Part shown: piece after piece, positions 1-12,887 of the stretch
How positions within the stretch are numbered: the first letter of the stretch is position 1
Layout of the letters: every line of letters starts with the position of its first letter
Assembly (NCBI RefSeq): GCF_000599865.1
Contig: NZ_JHAC01000045.1
Location: forward strand, 1-13,642
Direction of reading: 5' to 3'
DNA: 13,642 bases
Source of the DNA: Deinococcus phoenicis
GTDB taxonomy: Bacteria; Deinococcota; Deinococci; Deinococcales; Deinococcaceae
Position numbers and translations under genes: made by a program
Notes under the pieces: generated by a model
The model's database searches: none
What the model was told of the DNA's origin: nothing
Seen by the model: the letters and a program-made list of their open reading frames with translations, nothing else

Positions 1-1
1 G

Positions 2-151
2 GCTGGTTTCAACGGTGTGGCTATACCCTCACCCGGCAACCCTTATGAGCGCCGTCCTAAGGTCAAAGCCCGAGGCCGGCCTGGGGAGTGGCGCTACGGG
101 CCGACCTTGCTCAGCGGCATCTGGGCGGCCCTGGACTCGGTAACTCTCTGA
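2..151 (+). CDS. Possible C-terminal end of an unrecognised gene cut by the window edge
   Basis: An open frame enters from the left edge and stops at a TGA at 149-151, giving about 49 residues rich in Arg, Gly and Pro (for example ERRPKVKARGRPGEWRYGP). I do not recognise a family. Another frame is also open from base 1 to a TGA at 46-48, so the choice of frame is uncertain. It could be the tail of a real gene or a decayed mobile-element relic. No function is claimed. Confidence 0.2.
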   Translation, partial: AGFNGVAIPSPGNPYERRPKVKARGRPGEWRYGPTLLSGIWAALDSVTL

Positions 152-228
152 CGTCTTCGGCGGATTCGCCTACACCTTCCCAAACATCTTCTTATGTCAA
201 ATGCTTCAGACGCGTCGTGTGGTGCGTG

Positions 229-369
229 ATGGCGCTCCTCGCGCCCCGGTTCACGCTGTGGACTGCCCTGCTGCTGCCAGTGGCCGGACGGGTGATTGCG
301 CCGCGTTCCCCAGGAGGACGCCCTCGGCAAGGCGCGGCAGTCCTGAAGCTCCTGGGAGGGGTCCTGTAG
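229..369 (+). CDS. Possible small membrane-type ORF, unrecognised
   Basis: The frame reads MALLAPRFTLWTALLLPVAG and continues for 46 residues to a TAG. Its first 20 residues are hydrophobic and its third codon positions are mostly G or C, which is weakly coding-like. No clear Shine-Dalgarno sequence precedes ATG 229, and the same frame is open further upstream to about 88, so the start is arbitrary. It ends three bases before the stop of the convergent dehydrogenase. It may be a relic. Apart from this and the edge ORF, I see nothing supportable in 1-372. Confidence 0.15.
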   Translation: MALLAPRFTLWTALLLPVAGRVIAPRSPGGRPRQGAAVLKLLGGVL

Positions 370-372
370 CCC

Positions 373-2032
<1,660 letters not shown>

Positions 2033-2034
<2 letters not shown>

Positions 2035-2053
2035 GACCTATTAAACAGGTCAT
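2033..2053. promoter_or_regulatory. Palindromic candidate operator over the dehydrogenase -10 box and start codon
   Basis: This is a perfect inverted repeat, ATGACCT-N7-AGGTCAT. The left arm overlaps two bases of the dehydrogenase start codon, and the AT-rich spacer contains the -10 box. Dimeric GntR regulators bind short palindromes, so the divergently encoded GntR/FCD protein is the natural candidate ligand. Binding here would block the dehydrogenase promoter. The repeat is visible in the sequence; the regulator assignment is inferred from position. Confidence 0.55.
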
Positions 2054-2068
2054 CATTTACCCGTGCAA
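2040..2068 (-). promoter_or_regulatory. Sigma70-type leaderless promoter of the dehydrogenase
   Basis: On the minus strand, TTGCAC (2068-2063) and TTTAAT (2045-2040) are separated by exactly 17 bp. These match the -35 and -10 consensus at 4/6 and 5/6 positions. Only five bases (2039-2035) separate the -10 box from the ATG, so transcription should start at or next to the start codon. No Shine-Dalgarno sequence fits in that gap. Confidence 0.65.
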
Positions 2069-2084
2069 CAGCTGGAGGGTGCGT

Positions 2085-2090
2085 TACGCT
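2085..2090 (+). promoter_or_regulatory. -10 box of a leaderless promoter for the GntR regulator
   Basis: TACGCT fits TANNNT and sits 7 nt upstream of ATG 2098, the usual arrangement of leaderless genes in Deinococcus. A GGAGGG stretch at 2074-2079 lies about 18 nt from the ATG, too far for a standard Shine-Dalgarno. No convincing -35 is seen; that region overlaps the divergent promoter, so the two promoters probably interfere with each other. Confidence 0.4.
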
Positions 2091-2097
2091 TCCGGGT

Positions 2098-2841
2098 ATG
2101 TCCGCCCCCTTGCCTGTCGATACCCGGGTGTCCACGGCCCTTCGGCACCTCCAGACGTTGATCCGGGACCAGGCCTTGCCTGCTGGCGCACCGCTGCCCT
2201 CGGAGGTGCAGCTCAGCCGTGAGCTGGGCATCAGCCGGGGCAGCGTGCGCGAGGCCTACCGGGCGCTAGCGGCGACAGGCGCGGTGGAGGTGGGGAATGG
2301 CCGGGTGCCCCGCGTCGGCGGCCTGAATGCGGCCCCTGTCACGTCGATGCTGGAGCATGTGCTGGACACCCGCCAGGTGACGCCGCAACACGTCCTGCAA
2401 CTGCGGCGCGCGATTGAGATTCAGGCGGCGAGCCTGGCGGCCATGCACCGCAGCGCCGCGCAGGCCGCAGCCCTGGAGGGCACCGTGACCGGGATGGAAC
2501 GCTCGGGTCCGGGGGGTGACGCCTTCGTGACCCACGATCTGGCGTTCCACGAGACGCTGGCGCAGGCCTCCGGCAACCCGCTGTTCGCGGTGCTGAACCG
2601 GGCGCTCCATAGAGTGTTCGAGTCCTCTATCCGGCGGGGGCAGCACCATTACGCCGACCCTTACCACTTCGGGGCACTCGTCGAGGCCCACCGCAAGGTC
2701 GCGGCGGCGGTCCGGAACCAGGATGCGCCGGGAGCCGCCGCCGCCATGCGGGAGCACTTCGCGCAGGCCGAACTGGTGGCGATGCTGCTCGAACTGGACA
2801 GCGGGGAAACGGGGGAGGAGGGTGGCGCAGGCCCGCGCTGA
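2098..2841 (+). CDS. GntR-family transcriptional regulator, FadR/FCD subfamily
   Basis: The protein has 247 residues. An N-terminal winged helix-turn-helix (about 10-76) carries LPSEVQLSRELGISRGSVREAYRAL, typical of GntR proteins. An all-helical FCD ligand domain follows (about 95-232). It retains the residues that form the metal or ligand site in this subfamily: D147 and H151 (DLAFHETL), H198 (EAHRK) and H220 (REHF). The length is normal for the subfamily. It diverges from the FAD dehydrogenase with a 63-bp gap, so it probably represses that gene and itself, released by a carboxylate-type ligand related to the dehydrogenase substrate. An open frame extends far upstream in phase, but it is antisense to the dehydrogenase and is not counted. 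Confidence 0.9.
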   Translation: MSAPLPVDTRVSTALRHLQTLIRDQALPAGAPLPSEVQLSRELGISRGSVREAYRALAATGAVEVGNGRVPRVGGLNAAPVTSMLEHVLDTRQVTPQHVLQLRRAIEIQAASLAAMHRSAAQAAALEGTVTGMERSGPGGDAFVTHDLAFHETLAQASGNPLFAVLNRALHRVFESSIRRGQHHYADPYHFGALVEAHRKVAAAVRNQDAPGAAAAMREHFAQAELVAMLLELDSGETGEEGGAGPR

Positions 2842-3094
2842 GGATGGGCTGCGGCCTGGAGCCAAAGCCTGGCCGTGGTCTCACGCAAGGTGGTGGCAGT
2901 AAGTACCCACGGGGCACGCACCGCTGCTACCGGGCACAGCCACACTGCGCTTACAGCGAAGGGTGACCCCAGCAGGCATCCATCGGGGGGGCATCTACGC
3001 CTGGTGACAAGATCGGCTCAGGGCAGCGACCAGAACGGCACGTTTCGCCCGTCTTCCAGTCACCGCCTGACTTCGCCAACGGTAACGGAAAGCG
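2842..3094. other. Intergenic stretch with a doubtful IS1-type transposase remnant
   Basis: No intact gene is seen between the regulator and the convergent esterase. At 2886-2966 one plus-strand frame reads GGGSKYPRGTHRCYRAQPHC before a TGA. It weakly resembles the zinc-finger segment of InsA-like proteins of IS1-type elements, but the usual cysteine spacing is broken. It would be a short degenerate scrap without visible terminal repeats. Confidence 0.2.
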
Positions 3095-3099
3095 TCACC
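3081..3099 (-). terminator. Weak hairpin at the esterase stop codon
   Basis: On the minus strand, GGTGACG and CGTTACC can pair (seven pairs, one G-U) around a five-base loop. The stem includes the esterase TGA. No T-run follows, so termination by this hairpin is doubtful. Confidence 0.2.
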
Positions 3100-4021
3100 G
3101 CAGCACACCTCGCAACCAGGCATTTGCCTCGTCCAGGGCCGTGCGGGTCTGGTCGTACACGCCCACACCCCCGAAGAAGCCGTGGTGCATCCCGTCGTAG
3201 CGGGTGAATCGGGTATCCACCCCCGCCGCCTGGAGCGCCCGGGCATAGTCCTCGCCCTCGTCCCGCAGCGGGTCATACTCGGCGGTGATCACCAGGGCCG
3301 GCGGAAGATTCGACAGGTTCTCCGCCTGGCTGGGGGAGGCGTGGGGGTGTGCGGCGTGCGCCTCGTCCGCGAGGTAGTGTCCCCGGAACCAGTGCATATC
3401 CTCCGTGGTCAGCCCGTACCCCTGCCCGTTCTCGCGGCGGGAGGCCGTTTCCCCCAGCAGGTCCGTCGAGGGGTAGATCAGGAGCTGGCCCCGCAGGGCC
3501 GGGCCGCCCTCGTCGCGGGCGCGCAGGGCCACGACGGCGGCCAGGTTGCCCCCCGCACTGTCCCCCGCCACGGCGATCCTCTCCGGTTCCCCGCCCAGTT
3601 CCGCCGCGTGTTCGGCCACCCAGCGCGTCGCCGCGAAGCAGTCGTCGGGCGCGGCGGGAAAGGGATGCTCGGGGGCAAGGCGGTAATCCACGCTGACCAC
3701 CACCGCCCCCGCTCCCGCGCAGAGTTCGCGGCAGATCGGGTCGTGGGTGTCGAGGGTGCAGATGGTCCAGCCGCCCCCGTGGAAGTACACGACGAGCGGA
3801 AAGGGACCCTGTCCCTGCGGGGTGTAGACCCGGATGGGCAGCTCACCCGCCGGGCCGGGAATGGTGCGGTTCTCGACCTGCGCGACGGGGGCGTCCGAGG
3901 TGGGCATCAGGTGCAGCGAGGCGGCGATGCCCTGGCGCACGACCTCGACCGGCAGGGCGTGGAGGGGCGGCAGGGCGGCTTGCTGGTCTAGGGTGGCCTT
4001 GACTTTCGGGTCCAGGGGCAT
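3095..4021 (-). CDS. Alpha/beta hydrolase esterase, hormone-sensitive-lipase (fold-3) family
   Basis: The protein has 308 residues and is probably cytosolic. It shows the complete HSL-family signature: oxyanion motif HGGG (81-84), YRLAPE (113-118), nucleophile S155 in GDSAGG, acid D250 in EYDPLRDEG and base H280 in HHGF. A helical cap of about 40 residues at the N-terminus is usual for the family. It should hydrolyse short- to medium-chain carboxylic esters; the natural substrate is unknown. I chose ATG 4021 (MPLDPKVKATL) because AAAGGA lies about 8 nt upstream and family similarity begins there. The frame extends 28 codons further to 4105, but that stretch is promoter-like and protein-atypical. 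The gene stands alone between two gene relics. Confidence 0.9.
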   Translation of the reverse strand: MPLDPKVKATLDQQAALPPLHALPVEVVRQGIAASLHLMPTSDAPVAQVENRTIPGPAGELPIRVYTPQGQGPFPLVVYFHGGGWTICTLDTHDPICRELCAGAGAVVVSVDYRLAPEHPFPAAPDDCFAATRWVAEHAAELGGEPERIAVAGDSAGGNLAAVVALRARDEGGPALRGQLLIYPSTDLLGETASRRENGQGYGLTTEDMHWFRGHYLADEAHAAHPHASPSQAENLSNLPPALVITAEYDPLRDEGEDYARALQAAGVDTRFTRYDGMHHGFFGGVGVYDQTRTALDEANAWLRGVLR

Positions 4022-4069
4022 GGGCAGGTCCTTTCGGAAAGCGGGCTGGGGCCAGGTGGGAACAGGCCA

Positions 4070-4075
4070 AGCATA
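4070..4075 (-). promoter_or_regulatory. Candidate -10 box for the esterase
   Basis: On the minus strand TATGCT, preceded by TG, matches TANNNT and lies 48 bases upstream of ATG 4021. That leaves a leader long enough to hold the AAAGGA ribosome-binding site. No good -35 hexamer was found at 16-18 bp. Confidence 0.35.
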
Positions 4076-4149
4076 CAGGGCGGGCATGACGTGAACTGAA
4101 CCCACGACGCAACAGCCGCAGCCTTATCCACCTGCCGCCCCTCGGTGCC

Positions 4150-4347
4150 CTATCTGGGCAGGACGGCACCGACGACGCTCTCTGCGGTTCCCTCCCGCAC
4201 CAGGGCGACCACCGCTCCACCGAAGTCCGCCCCGGTCATTCGTGCGCTGTACACGTCCGGCTGCACTTGGAACAGCGCGACAAGTTCATCCACCCTCGGA
4301 TGACTCACCCTGTCGTCGTCCCGCAGGCTGGCATGAGAAGACCCCAA
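4150..4347 (-). pseudogene. galK: Galactokinase C-terminal relic
   Basis: A 65-codon minus-strand frame reads as the C-terminal part of a GHMP-family galactokinase. It has [10 protein letters not shown], then [12 protein letters not shown], then [16 protein letters not shown]. In intact galactokinases these are the SH-SLRDDF-VS helix and the RMTGxGFGGC motif of the C-terminal domain. The N-terminal signature, the GHMP glycine-rich loop and the catalytic residues are absent, and the frame upstream holds a TAG. The normal tail beyond about ALV is also short, ending in a TAG. The motif Gly is replaced by Asp, as expected after loss of selection. No galactose genes remain nearby. The identification is from motifs only. 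It fills much of the 433-bp gap between the esterase and the PAP2 operon. Confidence 0.7.
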
Positions 4348-4412
4348 GAGCGGCGCCCCCTACAGCAGCGCCCCGCTTCCCTTAAAGGGCCAGACCCACC
4401 CGCCTCCCCGTT

Positions 4413-4433
4413 CGGTATACCGTCCTTTTACCT
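4413..4433 (+). promoter_or_regulatory. Tandem-repeat candidate response-regulator site upstream of the PAP2 operon
   Basis: TATACC (4416-4421) and TTTACC (4427-4432) form a direct repeat with start-to-start spacing of 11 bp. It lies inside an 18-base pattern, TATACCG-N3-TTTTACCT, that recurs with identical spacing before the DedA gene. The first half-site is also the right arm of a 10-bp palindrome, CGGTATACCG (4413-4422). TACCTT at 4429-4434 fits TANNNT and could be the -10 box, with the start codon 20 nt further on. The geometry suits an OmpR/PhoB-type regulator dimer; the link to the regulator encoded in this operon is inferred. Confidence 0.5.
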
Positions 4434-4454
4434 TGGCACGGCAGGCTGAGCCGC

Positions 4455-7109
<2,655 letters not shown>

Positions 7110-7113
<4 letters not shown>

Positions 7114-7784
7114 CGGCCCCGGATGAGCGGACCCCACCGGAATCCCTGTGGCCCGCCCGGCTGGTCATCCTCGCGGTGATCGGCCTGAACCTGGCCCTGA
7201 GCGAGAACCTCACCTTCGGCCCTACCTGGCTGCTGCCCGGCCTGGAATTGCTGCTGCTGCTGCCCCTCAGCTTCCTGCGGGGGCGGGAACATCGGCGTGT
7301 GGGGCAGTTTAGTCACCCGGCGGCGGTCCCTCGCGTCACCCGTCTGCTCACGCTGTGTCTGATCGGCCTGCTGCACTTCAGCAACCTGGCCTCGCTGGTG
7401 CTGCTGATCCGCAGCCTGCTGGGCGGCCACGACACGTCCGGCATCACCCTGCTGGCCGGGGCGCTCAACATCTGGATCACCAATGTGCTGGTCTTCTCGC
7501 TGTGGTACTGGGAACTCGACCAGGGCGGCCCGCTGCTGCGCCGCCGGATCGGGCAGCCGCTGGATTTCCTGTTCCCGCAGACGAATGCGCCTGCCCTGGC
7601 CCCGGCCTGGCGACCCGAGTACCTCGACTATCTCTTCGTGGCCTTTACCAATGCCGCTGCCTTCAGCCCCACCGACACCATGCCCCTCACGCGCCGCGCC
7701 AAGCTGCTGATGACGATTCAGGCCGCCACTTCCATGCTGACGGTGGTGCTGGTCGCCAGCCGCGCCGTGAACATCCTCAAATGA
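7110..7784 (+). CDS. DUF1345-like multi-pass membrane protein
   Basis: The protein has 224 residues with about five or six hydrophobic segments (near 17-31, 38-57, 77-102, 112-135, 172-187 and 197-221). The C-terminal half resembles the DUF1345 pattern: YLDYLFVAFTNAAAFSPTD, then a TRRAK motif, then a last helix ending in SRAVN. It also vaguely resembles a two-helix ion-channel pore loop, but there is no TVGYGD filter. Function unknown. The start is clear: GGAGGGG lies five bases before ATG 7110, which overlaps the kinase TGA as ATGA; the end overlaps the PIG-L ATG in the same way. Such tight coupling to a kinase and a deacetylase suggests a role in the same membrane process, perhaps as an accessory to sensing or transport. 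Confidence 0.7.
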
Positions 7785-8779
7785 CGCGGTTCAGACGCCC
7801 CTCAAGACAAAGCCTCCTGCTGGGAACGCTGCTGCTGGCCGTGCTGGCGCTGGCCGCGTGGATCAACCTGCCGGCGGTGAACCGGATGTTCGACCGAAGC
7901 GCGGACCGCGTGGCCGCCCTCCCTCCCGCGTCCCCCTTCCGTTCGGGTCAGCGGGTGCTGGTGCTTTCACCGCACCCGGACGACGAGACGCTGTGCTGCG
8001 CCGGAATGATCCAGCAGGCAGAGAGCGCCGGAGCGCAGGTCTACGTCGTCTGGGCCACCGCCGGGGACGGCTTCGAGTTCGATGCGGTCCTCACCCAACG
8101 GGTCCTGGACCCCGGCCCACAACAGATGCGCCGCCTGGGGAACGGGCGCGTGCAGGAAGCCCGGCGAGCCGCCGCCGTCCTGGGCGTGCCCGCTCCCCGG
8201 ACCTTCATGCTGGGCTACCCGGACGGTGGGCTGTTCCGCCTGTTCACCACCCACTACGAGGAGGCCTACACCGCGCCGCATACCGGGGCCTCCGCCGTGT
8301 ACGTGCAGGATGCCCTCACGCCCGGCGCGCCCTACACCGGGCGGGCGCTGGAAGATGACCTGCGCCGGGTGCTGGACCAGGTGCGGCCCGACGTGGTGCT
8401 GGCCCCCGCCCCCCAGGACTTCCACACGGACCACCACACCCTGTCCTTTATCGCCCTGCGGTTGATGAGCGCGCGCGGGCAGGAGGATCGCCTGCGCTTC
8501 TGGGTCGTCCACGGTGGGCTGGAGTGGCCCATTCCCAAGGGGCTGCACGAGAATCTGCCTCTGACGCTGCCCCCTCTCGCCGCGCGCCTCCCCTGGGAAC
8601 GGGTGAGCCTGACGGCCGAGCAGGAGCAGCGCAAGCTGGAGGCGGTCAATACCTACCAGACCCAGACGCGCATCCTGGGCCGCTTCATGCGGGCGTTCGT
8701 GCGTCAGAACGAACTGCTCAGCCCGGAACCGCTTCCCGAGCAGGGCCAGGCCGCCGAAGCGCCTGGCAACGCACCCTGA
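7781..8779 (+). CDS. Membrane-anchored PIG-L/LmbE-family deacetylase
   Basis: The protein has 332 residues. A basic N-terminus and one hydrophobic helix (about 11-30) form a signal anchor, placing the enzyme outside the cytoplasmic membrane. The PIG-L/LmbE domain begins at about 57 with [13 protein letters not shown]65 and D68 are the expected zinc ligands and D67 the general base. The third ligand is H218 in the HTDHH motif. PIG-L enzymes remove N-acetyl groups from amino sugars such as GlcNAc-phosphatidylinositol, GlcNAc-Ins and bacillithiol or teicoplanin precursors. The membrane anchor and operon favour an envelope glycolipid or glycan substrate. ATG 7781 overlaps the upstream stop. It is the last gene of the five-gene operon; the 46-bp gap that follows contains the next promoter. 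Confidence 0.9.
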   Translation: MTRFRRPSRQSLLLGTLLLAVLALAAWINLPAVNRMFDRSADRVAALPPASPFRSGQRVLVLSPHPDDETLCCAGMIQQAESAGAQVYVVWATAGDGFEFDAVLTQRVLDPGPQQMRRLGNGRVQEARRAAAVLGVPAPRTFMLGYPDGGLFRLFTTHYEEAYTAPHTGASAVYVQDALTPGAPYTGRALEDDLRRVLDQVRPDVVLAPAPQDFHTDHHTLSFIALRLMSARGQEDRLRFWVVHGGLEWPIPKGLHENLPLTLPPLAARLPWERVSLTAEQEQRKLEAVNTYQTQTRILGRFMRAFVRQNELLSPEPLPEQGQAAEAPGNAP

Positions 8780-8787
8780 CCCTGTTC

Positions 8788-8805
8788 TATACCGGGTTTT
8801 TACCT
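8788..8805 (+). promoter_or_regulatory. Tandem-repeat candidate response-regulator site upstream of the DedA operon
   Basis: TATACC (8788-8793) and TTTACC (8799-8804) repeat the arrangement seen before the PAP2 gene, with the same 11-bp periodicity and matching flanks (TATACCG-N3-TTTTACCT). The site starts 38 bases before the DedA ATG, against 39 in front of the PAP2 gene. It lies immediately upstream of the predicted -10 box, where an OmpR-type activator would contact RNA polymerase. Confidence 0.5.
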
Positions 8806-8813
8806 GCGCGCTC

Positions 8814-8819
8814 TACGGT
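8814..8819 (+). promoter_or_regulatory. -10 box of a leaderless promoter for DedA
   Basis: TACGGT fits TANNNT and ends six bases before ATG 8826, giving a leaderless transcript. No recognisable -35 hexamer is present at the right distance; the tandem TATACC/TTTACC element occupies that region, consistent with an activator-dependent promoter. No Shine-Dalgarno sequence precedes the ATG. Confidence 0.4.
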
Positions 8820-8825
8820 GCGGGC

Positions 8826-9428
8826 ATGTTCGGTGCCCTTGCCCTCATCCAGTCCTTTTCCTATCTGGGGATCGCCGGAATCGTGTTCACCGAGTCGGGC
8901 CTGCTGGTGGGCTTTTTCCTGCCGGGCGACAGCCTGCTGATCACGGCGGGCCTCCTCGCCAAACAGGGCAGCCTCAGCCTGGCGGGCGTGATGCTGGCGG
9001 TGGCCCTGGGGGCCATCACCGGGGACAGCGTGGGGTACGCCATCGGGCGGCGCTTCGGTCCCCGGGTGTTCAGGCCACAGAACAGTTTCTTCAAACCGGA
9101 ATACGTCGAGCGCACCCAGGCTTTTTTCGAGAAGCACGGCGGCAAGGCGCTGATCCTGGCCCGGTTCGTGCCGGTGGTCCGCACGGTGGCCCCGACGATG
9201 GCCGGTGTGGGGAACATGCCGTACTCGCGTTTTCTGCTGTTCAACGTCATAGGCGGGCTGCTGTGGTCGCTCACGGTGCCGCTGCTGGGCTACCTGCTGG
9301 GCGGCCTGATCCCGAACCTCGACCGTTACATCCTGCTGGTGATCGGCCTGGTCGTGGTGCTGAGCTTCATTCCGGTCGCGCTGGAACTTCGCAAGGCCCG
9401 TCAGACGGGAGGGATGCAGCATGAATAA
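8826..9428 (+). CDS. DedA-family (SNARE-associated/VTT) membrane protein
   Basis: The protein has 200 residues. It shows the DedA pattern: acidic residue E23 in a re-entrant segment ([18 protein letters not shown]), [13 protein letters not shown] (about 66-78), [21 protein letters not shown] (about 100-120) with the essential-type arginines R113 and R119, and two C-terminal membrane helices (about 137-162 and 167-187). DedA proteins include undecaprenyl-phosphate translocases and phosphatidylethanolamine flippases that return lipid carriers to the inner leaflet. That fits the PAP2 phosphatase in the operon upstream. Its stop overlaps the start of the phosphoesterase by eight bases. Confidence 0.9.
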   Translation: MFGALALIQSFSYLGIAGIVFTESGLLVGFFLPGDSLLITAGLLAKQGSLSLAGVMLAVALGAITGDSVGYAIGRRFGPRVFRPQNSFFKPEYVERTQAFFEKHGGKALILARFVPVVRTVAPTMAGVGNMPYSRFLLFNVIGGLLWSLTVPLLGYLLGGLIPNLDRYILLVIGLVVVLSFIPVALELRKARQTGGMQHE

Positions 9429-10329
9429 AGCTCACCTGCGCCGCACCGCGTCGGCGCTCGCCGCCCTGGCCCTGGGGCTGACCCCGGCGCTGGCCCAGCC
9501 TGCCCCGGTCCCCTTCTCGCACGTCTTCGTGATCGTGCTGGAAAACAGCAGCACCGAGAGCATCCTCGGCAACCCGCGCCTTCCCACACTGAACCGTCTG
9601 GCAAAGGAAGGGGCGCTGGCGACCAACAACCACGGCGTCACCCATCCCAGCCTGCCCAATTATGTGGCTCTGCTTGCCGGAAGCACCTTCGGCAGCCGCA
9701 GCGACGACCCCCGCCAGACCTTTTCCGCCCCCACGCTCCCTGACGAGTTGGAGCGGGCGGGGCTGAGCTGGAAAGGCTATTTCCAGTCCATGCCCCACGC
9801 CGGGTATACCGGCGCGTATGGCGGGCCGTTCGGCGTGTACGTGAAGCGGCATAACCCCTTCATGCTGTTCCCGGCCATCGCGGACAACCCGCAGCGGGCG
9901 GCGCGCAGCGTGCCCCTCCCCCAGCTTGCACAGGACCTGAAAGCCGGGCCGGCGCCCACCTTCGCCCTGATCGTGCCGGACAACTGCCACAACCTGCACC
10001 GCAACATCAATTGCCTGAACCCGGCGCGGCTGGCCGCCGATGCCGACGCCTTCGTGGGCCAGTGGGTGGGGGCGATCCGGGGCAGTTCCGCCTGGGACGA
10101 CCGCGCCGCCATCGTCGTCACCTTCGACGAATCGGAAGGGAAGGACGCGCGCGGCGGGGGCGGGCGAATTCCTGCCATCGTGCTGACCAAAATGGGGCCG
10201 CGCGGATTCCAGAGTGATCGGAACTACAACCATTACAGCCTGTTGAGGACGCTGACGGACGCCTGGCATCTGCCGCCCCTGGGGGAAAGCGGAAACGCGA
10301 CGCCGATGGCCGAGCTGTTCTTCAGGTGA
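9421..10329 (+). CDS. Secreted phosphoesterase/acid phosphatase (PF04185-type)
   Basis: The protein has 302 residues. An N-terminal signal peptide ([15 protein letters not shown]) has a likely cleavage after ALA at 23-25, so the enzyme is exported. The core matches the phosphoesterase family of bacterial acid phosphatases and phospholipase C: VIVLEN (37-42, metal-binding E41/N42), [14 protein letters not shown] (74-87), VPDNCHNLH (185-193), VTFDESEG (233-240) and [14 protein letters not shown] (269-282). It should hydrolyse phosphomonoesters or phospholipid headgroups outside the membrane; the substrate is unknown. GGGAGGG (9407-9413) lies seven bases before ATG 9421. It is co-translated with DedA by overlap. 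A strong hairpin follows about 13 bases after the stop. Confidence 0.88.
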   Translation: MNKAHLRRTASALAALALGLTPALAQPAPVPFSHVFVIVLENSSTESILGNPRLPTLNRLAKEGALATNNHGVTHPSLPNYVALLAGSTFGSRSDDPRQTFSAPTLPDELERAGLSWKGYFQSMPHAGYTGAYGGPFGVYVKRHNPFMLFPAIADNPQRAARSVPLPQLAQDLKAGPAPTFALIVPDNCHNLHRNINCLNPARLAADADAFVGQWVGAIRGSSAWDDRAAIVVTFDESEGKDARGGGGRIPAIVLTKMGPRGFQSDRNYNHYSLLRTLTDAWHLPPLGESGNATPMAELFFR

Positions 10330-10341
10330 GGGTAAAACGCC

Positions 10342-10380
10342 TCGTCCCGGTTCCCCCGCTGTAGGCAAGAACCGGGACGA
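10342..10380. terminator. Convergent hairpin between the phosphoesterase and the transglutaminase-like gene
   Basis: A perfect 12-bp stem, TCGTCCCGGTTC with GAACCGGGACGA, encloses a 15-base loop in the 64-bp gap between two convergent genes. On the minus strand it is followed a few bases later by TTTT; on the plus strand no T-run follows. It most likely terminates both transcripts, better on the minus strand. Confidence 0.7.
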
Positions 10381-10393
10381 AGACTGAACAACC

Positions 10394-11482
<1,089 letters not shown>

Positions 11483-11516
11483 AAAGACCTCTTTCGGAGT
11501 TGAGTTCAGGCGGGGT

Positions 11517-12656
11517 TCAGAGTTTCCAGATCAGATTGCGGCGGGCCATCCAGGACATCAGCAGCCAGGCGGCAAACACGAAGCCCAGCGTGTAGGCCCA
11601 GCCGCCCCACCACAGGCCCAGGTGGGTGCGGGCCAGGGTCAGCAGTGCGGTGCCCATCGGCCGGAGTTTCCCCGCCCAGTCCACCCGCCAGTCGAGCAGC
11701 ACCCACACCTTGAACAGGATGGGCAGGGTATAGGCGGCCAGCGCGTTGCGCCCCACGACGGTCAGCGGCGTGAGCAGCCGCGCCCCGGCGGGGAAGCGCC
11801 CCGCGTCCGCGATCAGCCACATCCCCAGAATGCCGAGGGTCCCCAGGCCCGCGCTGTACAGCACGTAGGGCGGCGTCCAGATGGCCTTGGCAAAGGGCAG
11901 GTGTCCGGAGGCCGCCCACCCGTAGCCCACCACCGACAGACCTACCCCGAGGGCCAGCAGCCACCCGGGGGCGCGGGGTGAGCGCTGTTGCAGGGGCCGC
12001 GCCGCGAGGCTACCCAGCAGCACCAGCGCGGTGGTGGGAATCACCGACACCAGCCCGCGCAGGCCCCAGGGCGTCAGCAGCGTGTCATTCACCGCCTGCA
12101 CGGGGTTCGCGGTTTCGCTGATGACGCCGGTACCCGCTGGGTGCGGGGTGTAGGCCAGGAAAATCCCGTAGCCGACCAGCAGCGCCGGCGCCACCAGCGC
12201 CTGCCAGCGTCCCCGCAGCCCACTCAGCAGTGCCGCGCAGAGCGTTGCCAGCGCGATCAGTTGCAGCACGCCCAGTCCCAGCATGAAGCGGTGTTCGGTC
12301 GCGCTCGTCAGGAAGGCGCCCACCAGATACAGCAGCGCGGCCCGCGTCACCAGCCGCCGCACCCGCACCCAGCCCGTCACGCCCGCCTTCCGCATCGCCG
12401 CCTGCGAGAAGGGCAGGGCCGCTCCCGCGCAGAAGAGGAACCAGGGAAACACCAGATCCGTCAGCGTCATGCCGCCGAACGGCGCGTGCTGAAGCTGTGC
12501 CGGCGTGAGGTTTCCCAGCGCCACGTTGTTCACCAGCCACATCAGCAGCACGGTCAGGCCGCGCCAGGCGTCCAGCGCCGTCAGCCGCGCCCGCGCCTGA
12601 GTCGGCACCGCGTTCTCGGCGGCGGCGGTCGGTGTCGGGTTGGACAGGAGCGTCAT
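11517..12656 (-). CDS. HGSNAT-like multi-pass acyltransferase (DUF5009/YeiB-like)
   Basis: The protein has 379 residues and about ten hydrophobic helices. The N-terminal signature is [11 protein letters not shown] (24-34), then QHAPFGGMT (56-64) and [18 protein letters not shown] (67-84). This matches bacterial homologues of heparan-alpha-glucosaminide N-acetyltransferase, in which acetyl is passed from cytosolic acetyl-CoA across the membrane to an amino sugar. H57 sits at the position of the catalytic histidine of HGSNAT. It is therefore expected to acetylate a glucosamine-like sugar on the outer face, the reverse chemistry of the PIG-L deacetylase nearby; the substrate is inferred. GGGAGGAG lies eight bases upstream of ATG 12656. 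A truncated polysaccharide-deacetylase gene lies 111 bp upstream on the same strand, so the original operon may have contained both. Confidence 0.85.
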   Translation of the reverse strand: MTLLSNPTPTAAAENAVPTQARARLTALDAWRGLTVLLMWLVNNVALGNLTPAQLQHAPFGGMTLTDLVFPWFLFCAGAALPFSQAAMRKAGVTGWVRVRRLVTRAALLYLVGAFLTSATEHRFMLGLGVLQLIALATLCAALLSGLRGRWQALVAPALLVGYGIFLAYTPHPAGTGVISETANPVQAVNDTLLTPWGLRGLVSVIPTTALVLLGSLAARPLQQRSPRAPGWLLALGVGLSVVGYGWAASGHLPFAKAIWTPPYVLYSAGLGTLGILGMWLIADAGRFPAGARLLTPLTVVGRNALAAYTLPILFKVWVLLDWRVDWAGKLRPMGTALLTLARTHLGLWWGGWAYTLGFVFAAWLLMSWMARRNLIWKL

Positions 12657-12767
12657 TCCTGATGCTCCTCCCGCCGGATGACACTGCTATGAAAGGAAGA
12701 ACTGATGGCTGAGAACTGGGAAGGAGGGCTGAGTGCGCGGCGTCGGGTGGCGGGTCCCCGTTCAGGT

Positions 12768-12884
<117 letters not shown>

Positions 12885-12887
<3 letters not shown>

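Noticed and set aside
340..372. Possible terminator for the dehydrogenase
   Set aside because: Only short, poorly paired TCCTG/CAGGA repeats are present, with no stable stem or T-run.
3182..3991. 269-codon plus-strand frame
   Set aside because: It is antisense to the esterase, whose catalytic triad and HGGG motif are intact on the minus strand.
4022..4105. N-terminal extension of the esterase to ATG 4105
   Set aside because: The extra 28 residues cover a -10-like box and the ribosome-binding site, and the family start fits ATG 4021.
9805..9810. Third TATACC sequence
   Set aside because: It lies inside the phosphoesterase coding region and has no TTTACC partner 11 bp away, so it is probably chance.
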